Below are positions 26,689 through 34,929 of a DNA stretch of 35,775 nucleotides, in pieces (within the stretch, counting starts at the first letter, position 1; each line of letters starts with the position of its first letter). The translations under genes were made by a program, and so were the position numbers. The DNA comes from Paraprevotella clara YIT 11840 (GTDB lineage Bacteria; Bacteroidota; Bacteroidia; Bacteroidales; Bacteroidaceae), in assembly GCF_000233955.1 (NCBI RefSeq), contig NZ_JH376608.1:1468-37242 (forward strand), written 5' to 3'. The notes under the pieces are model-generated. The model worked only from the letters and a program-made list of their open reading frames with translations, was not told where the DNA came from and did not search any database.

Positions 26689-28202
26689 AGCTCACAATAT
26701 AAATGAGTATTCGTCAAATTCTTACACGGATTGGTCCACGACGCTCCTTGACGAGCCACCAGGCTATCTGCCTCCAACGGCCCCCACGAGCCTGCCGGAT
26801 AACCGTAAAGCGGGCATTCCGGCACATCCTGCCAATATTTCAGTATCGGATCGAAAAAACGCCATCCGCTTTCTACGGCATCGCTACGGATAAACAACGT
26901 AGGGTCGCCCGCAATACAATCCTCTATTAAGCGTGCATAAGCATCCTCCGTAGGCAGGCGACCTAATTCGGCATAACTGAAGTCCATATCCATCGGGAGT
27001 ACCTCGAAGCCTTCACCCGGTTTTTTCATGCCGAGACGCAATACAATCCCTTCATTGGGTTGTATACGTATCACCAAACGATTGGGTAGCGGACAAGTAC
27101 CTCCTTCGCAACGGAACAAGGAATAAGGTGCCGATTTGAAGTGTATCACAATCTCACTCACTTTTGTAGGCATCTGTTTACCCGTGCGGATATAAAAAGG
27201 TACGCCGCCCCAACGCCAGTTGTTCAGTTCCAACCGCATAGCCAAATAAGTTTCCGTTCGAGACAAGGCAGGCACTTGCTCTTCCTCTCTATATCCTTTA
27301 CGCCCCTCTGAAGCCATATATTGCCCACGCACCACCGAATGACGGATGTCTTCTCCAGTCAATGGTGTCAAGGACTGGTAGACTTTCACCACCTCATTCC
27401 GGAATCCCGAAGCATCAAAAGCAGCAGGCGGCTCCATGGCTGTCACAGCCAACAACTGTGCCAAATGGTTCTGCACCATGTCGCGTAAGGTCCCTACTCC
27501 GTCATAGAAACCTCCCCGCGTCCCGATTCCCATATTCTCCACGGCCGTAATCTCTACGTAATCTATATAATTTCGATTCCATAAAGGCTCGAAGACACTG
27601 TTGGCAAAACGGAGAGCCAGTATATTCTGTACCGTCTCTTTCCCCAAAAAATGATCGATACGATAGATCTGTTCCTCCCGAAAGGCATCCAAATAAATAC
27701 GGTTCAGTTCCAACGCCGACGACAAGTCATAACCGAAAGGTTTCTCCACGACGATACGCCTGAAACCATCGCCTTCCCGATTCAATCCCTCTGCCTTCAA
27801 ATGGCGGGGAATCACGCCGTAAAGCAACGGTGGAGTAGCCAAGTAATACAAATAATTATGAGGATTATCTATTGTCCGGTCTATCTCCTCCAAGCGTGTC
27901 TTCAACTCCGCATAAGCTTCCGGCTCCGAAGGATCGGCTGAAAGATAATGCAAGCAGGACAAAAATGCTTGGATTGCTTTTTCGTCCACCTCGTCCGGCC
28001 GTACGAAAGAAAGCAACCCCTCACGTATAGATGTACGGAAACGGTCGTCATCATAAGACGTACGCGCCATCCCCAACACAGCAAAACGGCGGGGCAACCG
28101 TCCCGCTTTATATAATAGGTAAAGTGCCGGCATCAGTTTACGCCTTGTCAGGTCGCCCGACGCACCGAATATCACAAGAGTCAAAGCATCCGGTTTGTTC
28201 AT
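26685..28202 (-). CDS. zwf: Glucose-6-phosphate 1-dehydrogenase
   Basis: A 505-aa enzyme of the oxidative pentose phosphate pathway (glucose-6-phosphate + NAD(P) to 6-phosphogluconolactone). The nucleotide-binding GASGDLTRRKLMPALYLL is at residues 13-30. The active-site signature RIDHFLGKETVQN is intact, with EKPFGYDL before it and YIRTGKQMP later. It lies between gnd (14-base gap) and pgl (4-base overlap). Confidence 0.97.
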   Translation of the reverse strand: MNKPDALTLVIFGASGDLTRRKLMPALYLLYKAGRLPRRFAVLGMARTSYDDDRFRTSIREGLLSFVRPDEVDEKAIQAFLSCLHYLSADPSEPEAYAELKTRLEEIDRTIDNPHNYLYYLATPPLLYGVIPRHLKAEGLNREGDGFRRIVVEKPFGYDLSSALELNRIYLDAFREEQIYRIDHFLGKETVQNILALRFANSVFEPLWNRNYIDYVEITAVENMGIGTRGGFYDGVGTLRDMVQNHLAQLLAVTAMEPPAAFDASGFRNEVVKVYQSLTPLTGEDIRHSVVRGQYMASEGRKGYREEEQVPALSRTETYLAMRLELNNWRWGGVPFYIRTGKQMPTKVSEIVIHFKSAPYSLFRCEGGTCPLPNRLVIRIQPNEGIVLRLGMKKPGEGFEVLPMDMDFSYAELGRLPTEDAYARLIEDCIAGDPTLFIRSDAVESGWRFFDPILKYWQDVPECPLYGYPAGSWGPLEADSLVARQGASWTNPCKNLTNTHLYCEL

Positions 28203-28216
28203 ATTCCCTCCTTATT

Positions 28217-29653
28217 TTATTGTAATGAAACCCATTCTTCATGATAAAACTTTCCCCTTTCACCATCCGTCCGCTCAAAAGTATGCGCACCGAAATAATC
28301 ACGTTGTGCCTGAATCAAATTGGCAGGCAAAAAGTCCGTAGTCAAAGAATGGAAATAATTGAGCGCAGAGGCAAATGCCGGTACAGCCACCCCTTCACAT
28401 ACAGCCGTAGCCACCACTCTACGCCATGCAGGCAAAGCCTCCCTGACTTGCGTGGAGAAGGCTGGGAACAACATCAGATTCCCTCGTCCTCCCCCTGCCT
28501 CGTAAGCCCGGGCAAGTTCGTCCAAAAAAGCAGACCGAATAATACAGCCTCCCCGCCACATTCGGGCTATCATGGCCAAATCCAGATTCCACCCAAACTG
28601 TTCGGAAGCTCTCGACAGCAAATCAAACCCTTGAGCATAAGCCACTAACTTGGAGGCAAACAAAGTCTGTTCTACTTCATCAGCCGAGAATGAAGCATAC
28701 GGTTCTTTCTCCAATCGGGAAGCATATACACGTGCCGCCTCCACACGCAGTTCCTTCTGTGTAGAGATATTACGTTGGAAAACAGCTTCCGCTATCAATC
28801 CGAACGATTCTCCCAGTTCGAGCGCGTTCTTCACCGACCATTGTCCCGTACCTTTCTGCCCTGCCACATCCAGAATACGATCCACCAAATACCCACCGTC
28901 AGCTTCTTTATAAGCCAATATGTCGGACGTTATTTCCACTAAATAACTTTTTAAACGGCCTTCGTTCCAGCGACCGAACAAACGACTCATCCGTTCATTG
29001 TCCATTCCACCGGCCCGTTTCAACAGGAAATAGGTTTCGGCAATCAGTTGCATGTCGCCGTACTCTATGCCGTTATGTACCATTTTAACAAAATGTCCGG
29101 CTCCGTCCGGCCCCATCCAGTCACAACAAGGGGTTCCGTCGGCTGCCTTTGCAGCCATATCCTGTAAAAGAGGGCGAATCAACGGCCAAGCCTCTTTCGC
29201 TCCGCCCGGCATGATGGAAGCCCCCCGAAGGGCACCCTCTGCCCCGCCGGAAACTCCAGCTCCAACAAACAGCAATCCACGAGCGCGGCAAGCAGCTACC
29301 CGTCGCCCAGTATCCATATAATCCGAATTACCTCCGTCTATCAGAACATCCCCCTCTGCCAGAAAAGGACTCACTTGGTCGATAAGTTCATCTACTGCAT
29401 CACCCGCCCGCACCATCATCATAATAATTCTCGGTCGGTTCAAAGATGCCACAAACTCTGACAAGTCCGAAAAACCCAAAATTTGCTTTCCGGCGGCACG
29501 TCCTTCTACAAAACGCTCCGCAACACCTTCTTCCACGCCAGGCACAGTCCGGTTCCACACCGAGACCCTACGCCCGTTTCTTTCCATATTCAGCGCAAGG
29601 TTTTCTCCCATAACGCCCAGCCCAATCAAGCCTACATCCGACAACTGCTCCAT
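28217..29653 (-). CDS. gnd: 6-phosphogluconate dehydrogenase, decarboxylating
   Basis: A 478-aa enzyme that oxidises 6-phosphogluconate to ribulose 5-phosphate, CO2 and NADPH. Seen: GLIGLGVMGENLALNMERNG (nucleotide fold) with VSVWNRT; the substrate site with DGGNS and VGAGVSGGAEGALRGASIMPGG; and HFVKMVHNGIEYGDMQLIAE (catalytic Lys). The length fits the long, dimeric type. It is the first gene of the gnd-zwf-pgl operon, which gives the whole oxidative branch. No consensus TAnnTTTG was found directly upstream on this strand. Confidence 0.97.
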   Translation of the reverse strand: MEQLSDVGLIGLGVMGENLALNMERNGRRVSVWNRTVPGVEEGVAERFVEGRAAGKQILGFSDLSEFVASLNRPRIIMMMVRAGDAVDELIDQVSPFLAEGDVLIDGGNSDYMDTGRRVAACRARGLLFVGAGVSGGAEGALRGASIMPGGAKEAWPLIRPLLQDMAAKAADGTPCCDWMGPDGAGHFVKMVHNGIEYGDMQLIAETYFLLKRAGGMDNERMSRLFGRWNEGRLKSYLVEITSDILAYKEADGGYLVDRILDVAGQKGTGQWSVKNALELGESFGLIAEAVFQRNISTQKELRVEAARVYASRLEKEPYASFSADEVEQTLFASKLVAYAQGFDLLSRASEQFGWNLDLAMIARMWRGGCIIRSAFLDELARAYEAGGGRGNLMLFPAFSTQVREALPAWRRVVATAVCEGVAVPAFASALNYFHSLTTDFLPANLIQAQRDYFGAHTFERTDGERGKFYHEEWVSLQ

Positions 29654-29845
29654 AAGTTCTATCTTTTTATCGTTTATTCTTTTCCAAAGGTCAGAAAAGA
29701 AGCAGGTAAATCCAAATGTTTACGGAAATAATTCGTCTAACTTAACAACTTTATGGTTTTCATAAAATGCCAGTGCAAACTTTTTATTGTGTTATACATT
29801 TTCAATCATCTAATAAACAACGAATTGCGAATCTTCAGCCAGATA

Positions 29846-29895
29846 AAAATGCAAACTCAAATATTAGGTGCATTTGGCTTTATTTACTAAATTTG
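29846..29895 (+). promoter_or_regulatory. Shared upstream element plus promoter of the peptide-system operon
   Basis: The 23-bp element (29846-29868) reads AAAATGCAAACT, C, AAATATT, A, GG. It is followed by the -7 box TAAATTTG at 29888-29895, 17 bases before the ATG at 29913. The end of the element (TTAG, 29864-29867) occupies the -33 position, 20 bases from the -7 box. The same element recurs at 34733-34755. A partial match, TGCAAACT, is also at 29774-29781, without a promoter box behind it. Confidence 0.75.
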
Positions 29896-29912
29896 CTTCA
29901 AACATTAAAGCC

Positions 29913-31472
29913 ATGAAGAGCAAGCTAACTGTTTTATACTTTTCCATTTGGCTGGGAAGCACTTTTTGGAGTGTCTCCGGCCAATTTATAGATGCGGAAA
30001 CAGCTCCTAAATGGTATTTTGCCCTTTTTGGAGGGACATTTTTATGTTGGATGTACGGAATGAGCCACTTCAGAAGTATACCGACTACTAAAAAGCCCCA
30101 TTTCACCGATATTTTCCTCTCCATTTCGCTTTGTGCCACAGCATTGGCTTTCCATGGCCTATTGCAATGGAGCGGACTTTGGACGCCACAGCCCATGTTT
30201 CCGGTATGCGGCAATTTCGACAACCCGGCCGGCATAGCTTCCGCACTGGCTTTTTCACTACCCTTCAGCCTCCACTATACCCAATCTCCCTGCACCCCCT
30301 TTCGTTACACCGCCCTCGCAAGTACCCTCTTCATTGCATGTGCCATCATCGCTTCCGAATCACGGGCAGGAATCCTTTCCATGGGATGTATTTTCCTTTT
30401 ATATTTCCCGATGAAATGGCCTAAAATCGGCAAAGCCCTGACTTTCGGACTTGTGATGCTGTTCACCGCCTCTTCTGTGTTCCTTTATCATTATAAAAAA
30501 GATTCGGCGGACGGAAGGTTGCTTATCTGGCAGTGTACTTGGAATATGATAAAAGAGCGCCCGCTATACGGATACGGTTACGGCGGTTTTCAAGCAAACT
30601 ATATGGACGAACAGGCACAGTTTTTCCGTACTCACCCCAACAGCCGTTATGCACAGTTGGCAGACGATGTGAAATCTCCTTTCAACGAGTATCTCGGGGT
30701 TTTGACCGAATTCGGATTTATCGGCGGTACGGCCATGCTTCTCTGTGCCGTCGTGCTTTTCCGTATGTGGCGGAAACATCCTGGGGGAAGTTCGCGACCG
30801 ACTCTGCTCTGCCTGACAGCCATTGCCGTCTTTTCCCTGTTCTCTTACCCATTCCGCTATCCGCACACGTGGATACTGTGTATGGGTTCCGCCTTTGTTT
30901 TGGTACTTAACGGACACCCGGCATTACGACAGACAACGGGATGTCTTCCTTTCGTGGCAGCCCTCCTTCTCACAACGCTCTCTGTTTTCGCATTCAAACG
31001 TATGCGGGCAGAAATTCTATGGTGTGATACCGCTAACCGCTCCCTCTGCGGCATGACAAAAAAGATGTTGCCCGTCTACAAGGGACTTTACGATAAATTG
31101 GGAAACGAACCGCTGTTTTTATATAATTATGCCGCCGAACTGAACGTAGCCGGCCAGTATGAGGAGAGCCTGCGTATATGTAAGGTAAGCTCGGTACGGA
31201 TGTCCGATTACTACACCCGGCTTCTTCTGGCAGACAACTGCAAACAGTTAAAACGCTATAAAGAAGCTGAACGCCATTTGCAGCAGGCCTCATACATGTG
31301 CCCCAACCGTTTCACTCCCCTTTATGAGCTTTACACCATATATGAAGCCCAAGGAGACACGGCATCTATGCACCGCACGGCAGAAGCCATCCTTCGGAAA
31401 CCCATCAAAGTGGACTCCCCGGAAGTGCGACAAATCATCGCAAAAATGAAACGATTCAAACAGATTAATTAA
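29913..31472 (+). CDS. O-antigen ligase/Wzy-like membrane protein with C-terminal TPR
   Basis: A 519-aa protein with about ten TM helices in residues 1-350, a large periplasmic loop and a soluble C-terminal TPR-like region (about 370-519: YNYAAELNVAGQYEESLRIC, LLLADNCKQLKRYKEAERHLQQA). The Wzy_C/O-antigen ligase signature is seen in SESRAGILSMG and, in the loop, DGRLLIWQCTWNMIKERPLYGYGYGGF and SPFNEYLGVLTEFGFIGG. These enzymes move lipid-linked glycans to lipid A, to another glycan or to protein. There are no other polysaccharide genes here; the following gene encodes a Cys-rich lipoprotein, so a protein target is possible but unproven. The frame is open to a GTG at 29868, but the promoter lies in that part, so the ATG at 29913 is preferred. 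Confidence 0.85.
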   Translation: MKSKLTVLYFSIWLGSTFWSVSGQFIDAETAPKWYFALFGGTFLCWMYGMSHFRSIPTTKKPHFTDIFLSISLCATALAFHGLLQWSGLWTPQPMFPVCGNFDNPAGIASALAFSLPFSLHYTQSPCTPFRYTALASTLFIACAIIASESRAGILSMGCIFLLYFPMKWPKIGKALTFGLVMLFTASSVFLYHYKKDSADGRLLIWQCTWNMIKERPLYGYGYGGFQANYMDEQAQFFRTHPNSRYAQLADDVKSPFNEYLGVLTEFGFIGGTAMLLCAVVLFRMWRKHPGGSSRPTLLCLTAIAVFSLFSYPFRYPHTWILCMGSAFVLVLNGHPALRQTTGCLPFVAALLLTTLSVFAFKRMRAEILWCDTANRSLCGMTKKMLPVYKGLYDKLGNEPLFLYNYAAELNVAGQYEESLRICKVSSVRMSDYYTRLLLADNCKQLKRYKEAERHLQQASYMCPNRFTPLYELYTIYEAQGDTASMHRTAEAILRKPIKVDSPEVRQIIAKMKRFKQIN

Positions 31473-31490
31473 CTATTAAAAAAAACACTC

Positions 31491-32150
31491 ATGAAAAAAG
31501 CATTTTTCATAACGATTATGTCAGCATTGCTGATTTGCAGTTGCCAAAAAGAGAACGAAGAGGTGTACAGTTGCAACAAACATTTGAACGAATGGGCGCA
31601 CGAAAACTTGCAATCCATTCGTTCTATGGACCGTGACGCTTGGCTGAATTTGGATGAAGAGTACAAACGTCCAGCTTTCAACGCCCTCACTCCCGAACAA
31701 AAGTTACTCTTCTGGAAAGACAAACTGAAAGAAGTCATGACTTCTTTCGAATGGAGCGAACCGGAAAGACAACATCTCATGAAAATGTACCGATATTTGG
31801 AAGAACATCCGGACATTTATGAACCGGATTTTTTTGCAGATTCTATCCGAGAGGAAAACTTCGATAAGTTTATTGCAACTTGGACTGTTGATGCTATGAT
31901 TGATTATGAATGGACTGAAGAGCTGCTCTATGGTATTTTATATACAGGAAACCGAATGACAGATAAAGAGGGTCATTTTCAGATTGTACATAAGAAAAGG
32001 GTTATGAGTAGAAAAGAAAGTGCCCCTGATGAGAACTGTAATTGTAATAAAGAAACAGAATATAAGAACTGTAGAGGGGAGGCGTGTACAGGAACGGAAC
32101 GTGGATGCGGCCCCGCAAGTGCAAAACCGTGCGATGGAAAAAAACATTAA
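31491..32150 (+). CDS. Fulvocin C-related Cys-rich lipoprotein
   Basis: A 219-aa protein resembling the Bacteroidetes "bacteriocin fulvocin C-related" family. It has a lipoprotein-type signal (MKKAFFITIMSALLICSC, lipobox Cys near residue 18), a charged helical middle part (about 25-165), and a Cys-rich C-terminal segment with six Cys at 183, 185, 194, 199, 206 and 214 (ENCNCN, GCGPASAKPC). The C-x-C start and GCG resemble the Cys framework of the myxobacterial peptide fulvocin C. Whether it is cut, active or toxic is not known. It follows the ligase-like gene after 18 bases and overlaps the next gene by 17. The second half (from about 31860) is more AT-rich than the core genes. Confidence 0.75.
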   Translation: MKKAFFITIMSALLICSCQKENEEVYSCNKHLNEWAHENLQSIRSMDRDAWLNLDEEYKRPAFNALTPEQKLLFWKDKLKEVMTSFEWSEPERQHLMKMYRYLEEHPDIYEPDFFADSIREENFDKFIATWTVDAMIDYEWTEELLYGILYTGNRMTDKEGHFQIVHKKRVMSRKESAPDENCNCNKETEYKNCRGEACTGTERGCGPASAKPCDGKKH

Positions 32151-33189
32151 ACAAAAGGCCGTTTATATATCGGCCTACATATTTTGCCTGATATGTCCCC
32201 CACTGATATTAAGTGGGGGCCTAGGCCATGGTATTACTCTTTGGAGAGATTGGTGGATATATCTACCGCTGTTTCTAATTGGGATTTTTGCATCATTTGG
32301 AAACAAGAAAATACGGAATCTGGCATTTGTGTTTCAAATGCCAATAACTATTAACGGTATATTTACTACCGTTTTTTCCCCTCTCCTTTATTTGGAACAT
32401 ACTTATTATGTGGTAATCACCACTGGCCTCTACTGTGCATTCTTTATTATATGGCATTCCTATTCTCTGACCATAGTTTCTGCATGGCAAATACTTGGAA
32501 CCATATATCTCGGTATGTTGTTTATACAGGTCGCTCTGATGTTATACTTAGGAATGTACTGGAATGACTTTATAAATTCAATAGCAGGAAGTTTCTCTAC
32601 AGACATTGTATATTCGATTGGGTTGTTGTTCACAACATTGTTTTGCCACATTAAAACTTATATATTGAAATGGGTGATACTATTTAACGGCCTCTGCATA
32701 TACATATTTGTAGGTGGGTTCTATATAGATCCCTATGTATTTAACAAATTACAATATGGTACATTTACTGGAGAAACAAAAGAGAAGGCAGTCCTCATCC
32801 TGCCAGAGACGGACAAAGAAAAAGGATCCGAAACGAATATTCCCCAGGGATATCAGGTATGCATGATTGCTCATAGCCTTAACCCTTGGACAACCAAAAT
32901 GTTTGAAGGTATTGCCTTACAATTCCATAACCATCCCGTCAGGTTTTTCATCTTGGGAGTGACCGACACGCCGACCGAAGCCGAGGTTCTCTCACGGGAA
33001 CATAAGACCATGCATGTGACCGTACCCTTATACTTCATTAGCAGGGAAAAACTGAAGAAATCTCCGCTTAAAGCTAACGCATACGGAGACTATATTTGTA
33101 TACTCAAGAATGACACATTAATATATAAAGGAGAAGCAGACCCGACAACCCGGGCAATCCGCTTCTTATCAAATGAATTACAACCATGA
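32134..33189 (+). CDS. Polytopic membrane protein with degenerate thioredoxin-like domain
   Basis: A 351-aa protein. Residues 1-210 form about seven TM helices (for example WWIYLPLFLIGIFASFG, YYVVITTGLYCAFFIIW, LGTIYLGMLFIQVALMLYLG). After a linker, residues about 230-351 form a soluble domain with thioredoxin/redoxin-like order: GYQVCMIAHSLNPW where a CxxC loop would be, FFILGVTDTPTEAEVL, VPLYFISREKLK, then the strand ICILKNDTLIYKGEAD. The two active-site Cys are absent (HSLNPW), so it is not an ordinary thiol oxidoreductase. MauE/DoxX-type membrane proteins in Bacteroidetes can have such a tail; no CxxC is seen in the membrane part here. The start at 32134 overlaps the upstream gene by 17 bases. 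It is coupled to the next gene by ATGA. The region is AT-rich. Confidence 0.7.
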   Translation: MEKNIKQKAVYISAYIFCLICPPLILSGGLGHGITLWRDWWIYLPLFLIGIFASFGNKKIRNLAFVFQMPITINGIFTTVFSPLLYLEHTYYVVITTGLYCAFFIIWHSYSLTIVSAWQILGTIYLGMLFIQVALMLYLGMYWNDFINSIAGSFSTDIVYSIGLLFTTLFCHIKTYILKWVILFNGLCIYIFVGGFYIDPYVFNKLQYGTFTGETKEKAVLILPETDKEKGSETNIPQGYQVCMIAHSLNPWTTKMFEGIALQFHNHPVRFFILGVTDTPTEAEVLSREHKTMHVTVPLYFISREKLKKSPLKANAYGDYICILKNDTLIYKGEADPTTRAIRFLSNELQP

Positions 33190-34646
33190 AGATTTATTTC
33201 AAAACATCCGCCATCATCATTTTATCCTTGCTCTTCACCAACTGCCGCAAGGAGTCTACCTCTTACCTGCAAAGAGCTTATGAAGAAGCTGTCAAACTCC
33301 ATCAGGAAGGTAACCTGAACGATGCAGTCTTTTATTATCAGTTGACCGCCTTGAACTGCCAATACCACCCCGAAGACAGCCTGACTTATTGGTGGAAAGC
33401 CATGTGTGGACAAGGAGAAGTTTGGAGACAAAAGAACTTCTTGGACCGTGCCCAGACTGATTTTGAAACTGTCTTGCAAAATGCCCCTAAATACCGGCTT
33501 GACACGGCTGAATACATTGCAAGCCGCAAATTGACCCTTATCGCCTTGGAACGACAACACTATGACAAGGCTTATTCTTACGCCATGCGTGCCTGGAAAA
33601 CGGCTGCAAAAAAGCAATTTCCCGAGACGATGACGGACGGACAGGAAAACGAAAGGATATTGGCAGGGTTCGCTTGTGCTTTGAATAACGGACAAGCCGT
33701 TTCGGATACGGTATTCGGACAAATGGAAAAACTGGCAGCAAGTCCGTCATTGGAACTACGGACTACTGCCCTTAAACTGCTTTCATTATATGAAATGCAG
33801 GGTTCCGGCAAGCGCAGCCATCTATCCCAGTATATTGAAAATGAAAACGAATACTGGAACCGTCGGTTTCAAAGTTTTACCGATGCCTCGGAAAGTGAGA
33901 AGAAACAACTAATTGCAGAAAGGGATGCCATTGCCGCTGAACAAAAAAATACGTTATTCATATCCCTGACCATCTTTACCTTGTTACTTGGAGGCAGTCT
34001 CTACGCCATGGCAGACCATCGTCGCAAGCATGAACTTGACCGTATCCGGCTCATCTTGAATCAAAAGGAACAAACCATCCACTTTTTGGAAACGAAACAA
34101 GAAAACTCTGAAAAGCTACTCTCACAGCTAAAAGAAAAAGAAAAAAGAATGGTTGAACTGGAACGACGTGCACAAAAACTGAACGAAATGCAGAGGTTAT
34201 TAGGAGACAGAAAAGAAGATACGAAAAAAGTGACTCGACAATTAGAAGATTTAAACACTCTTAAAGACCAAATACAACAAAAAGAAAAAGAATGGGAAAC
34301 TACCGAACAGCAACTTAGGAATCGTCTTTTATACCACATGGAAATCGGACGCAACCTACCCACAGCCGACAATCCGAACAAACCTACTCCCAAAGAATAC
34401 ACAAACTTAATCGCTACGGAGGAAAAGAAAATTTTATTCTTGAAAGAAATAGATTATTGTTTCAATAACTTTGCAAGCGGACTCAAAAAAATTACACCCA
34501 ATTTAACTATGCATGATGTGGTTCATTGCTGCCTCTTCCGCTTAGGTATCCGTACGTCAGACATCGCTGCAATGTGCAGCCTGACTAATAGTACCATATC
34601 GTGTCGACGGAAACGCCTTGAAGCCAAAATGGAGGCTAAAACCTAA
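33186..34646 (+). CDS. Membrane-spanning TPR/coiled-coil/HTH regulator
   Basis: A 486-aa protein. It has a lipoprotein-like or signal-anchor N-terminus (LSLLFTNC, Cys20; Asn at -1 is unusual), then a TPR-rich extracytoplasmic domain (about 25-250: YEEAVKLHQEGNLNDAVFYYQL, YDKAYSYAMRAWKTA), one TM helix (about 256-277, NTLFISLTIFTLLLGGSLYAM), a long coiled coil (about 285-385) and a C-terminal helix-turn-helix (about 430-486: LTMHDVVHCCLFRLGIRTSDIAAMCSLTNSTISCRRKRLEAKM). This is the architecture of a Bacteroidetes one-component regulator that would sense outside and bind DNA inside. A TPR-TM-LuxR/sigma-4-like HTH of this sort is known in the phylum. It is coupled to the previous gene (ATGA) and is the last gene of the operon. 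Confidence 0.85.
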   Translation: MKIYFKTSAIIILSLLFTNCRKESTSYLQRAYEEAVKLHQEGNLNDAVFYYQLTALNCQYHPEDSLTYWWKAMCGQGEVWRQKNFLDRAQTDFETVLQNAPKYRLDTAEYIASRKLTLIALERQHYDKAYSYAMRAWKTAAKKQFPETMTDGQENERILAGFACALNNGQAVSDTVFGQMEKLAASPSLELRTTALKLLSLYEMQGSGKRSHLSQYIENENEYWNRRFQSFTDASESEKKQLIAERDAIAAEQKNTLFISLTIFTLLLGGSLYAMADHRRKHELDRIRLILNQKEQTIHFLETKQENSEKLLSQLKEKEKRMVELERRAQKLNEMQRLLGDRKEDTKKVTRQLEDLNTLKDQIQQKEKEWETTEQQLRNRLLYHMEIGRNLPTADNPNKPTPKEYTNLIATEEKKILFLKEIDYCFNNFASGLKKITPNLTMHDVVHCCLFRLGIRTSDIAAMCSLTNSTISCRRKRLEAKMEAKT

Positions 34647-34732
34647 GTTTCAATACACGATGCAAATTATTTTTTGGATGAGAATTTTATAAATAACAAA
34701 TATTCAGATATATATAAAATTTCCAATACCCT

Positions 34733-34783
34733 AAAATGCAAACTAAAATATTTGGATTTTACTCGACAACGTGCCTAACTTTG
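34733..34783 (+). promoter_or_regulatory. Second copy of the shared upstream element plus promoter
   Basis: The 23-bp element (34733-34755) reads AAAATGCAAACT, A, AAATATT, T, GG: 21 of 23 positions equal the copy at 29846. It ends in the -33 box TTTG (34751-34754). The -7 box TAACTTTG is at 34776-34783, 21 bases further. The distance from TGCAAACT to the -7 box is 31 bases here and 30 at the first copy. It drives the unit with the lipoprotein gene at 34930. Confidence 0.75.
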
Positions 34784-34802
34784 CCATGTAAGAATCAAAA
34801 TT

Positions 34803-34895
34803 ATGTCGAACATATCAAACAAAGTCCAATGGATTAAACGGAAACAAGGAGGATACGGCAATGAGATGTTACCGGCTTCAAAAGAGGAAAAGTAA
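34803..34895 (+). CDS. Possible 30-aa leader ORF
   Basis: A short frame starting with ATG 20 bases after the -7 box: MSNISNKVQWIKRKQGGYG followed by NEMLPASKEEK, then TAA. It is the first ATG of the predicted transcript, but no ribosome binding site precedes it. Its interior carries AAGGAGGA (34846-34853), the binding site for the ATG at 34861. It might be a leader peptide that controls downstream translation, or be meaningless. Confidence 0.2.
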   Translation: MSNISNKVQWIKRKQGGYGNEMLPASKEEK

Positions 34896-34929
34896 CAACG
34901 CTAATTTCAATTTCCTAAAAATTACCATC

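Noticed and set aside
30301-31300. Capsule or O-antigen biosynthesis locus around the ligase-like gene
   Set aside because: No glycosyltransferase, flippase or sugar-nucleotide genes are present in the window; the neighbours are lipoproteins and a regulator.
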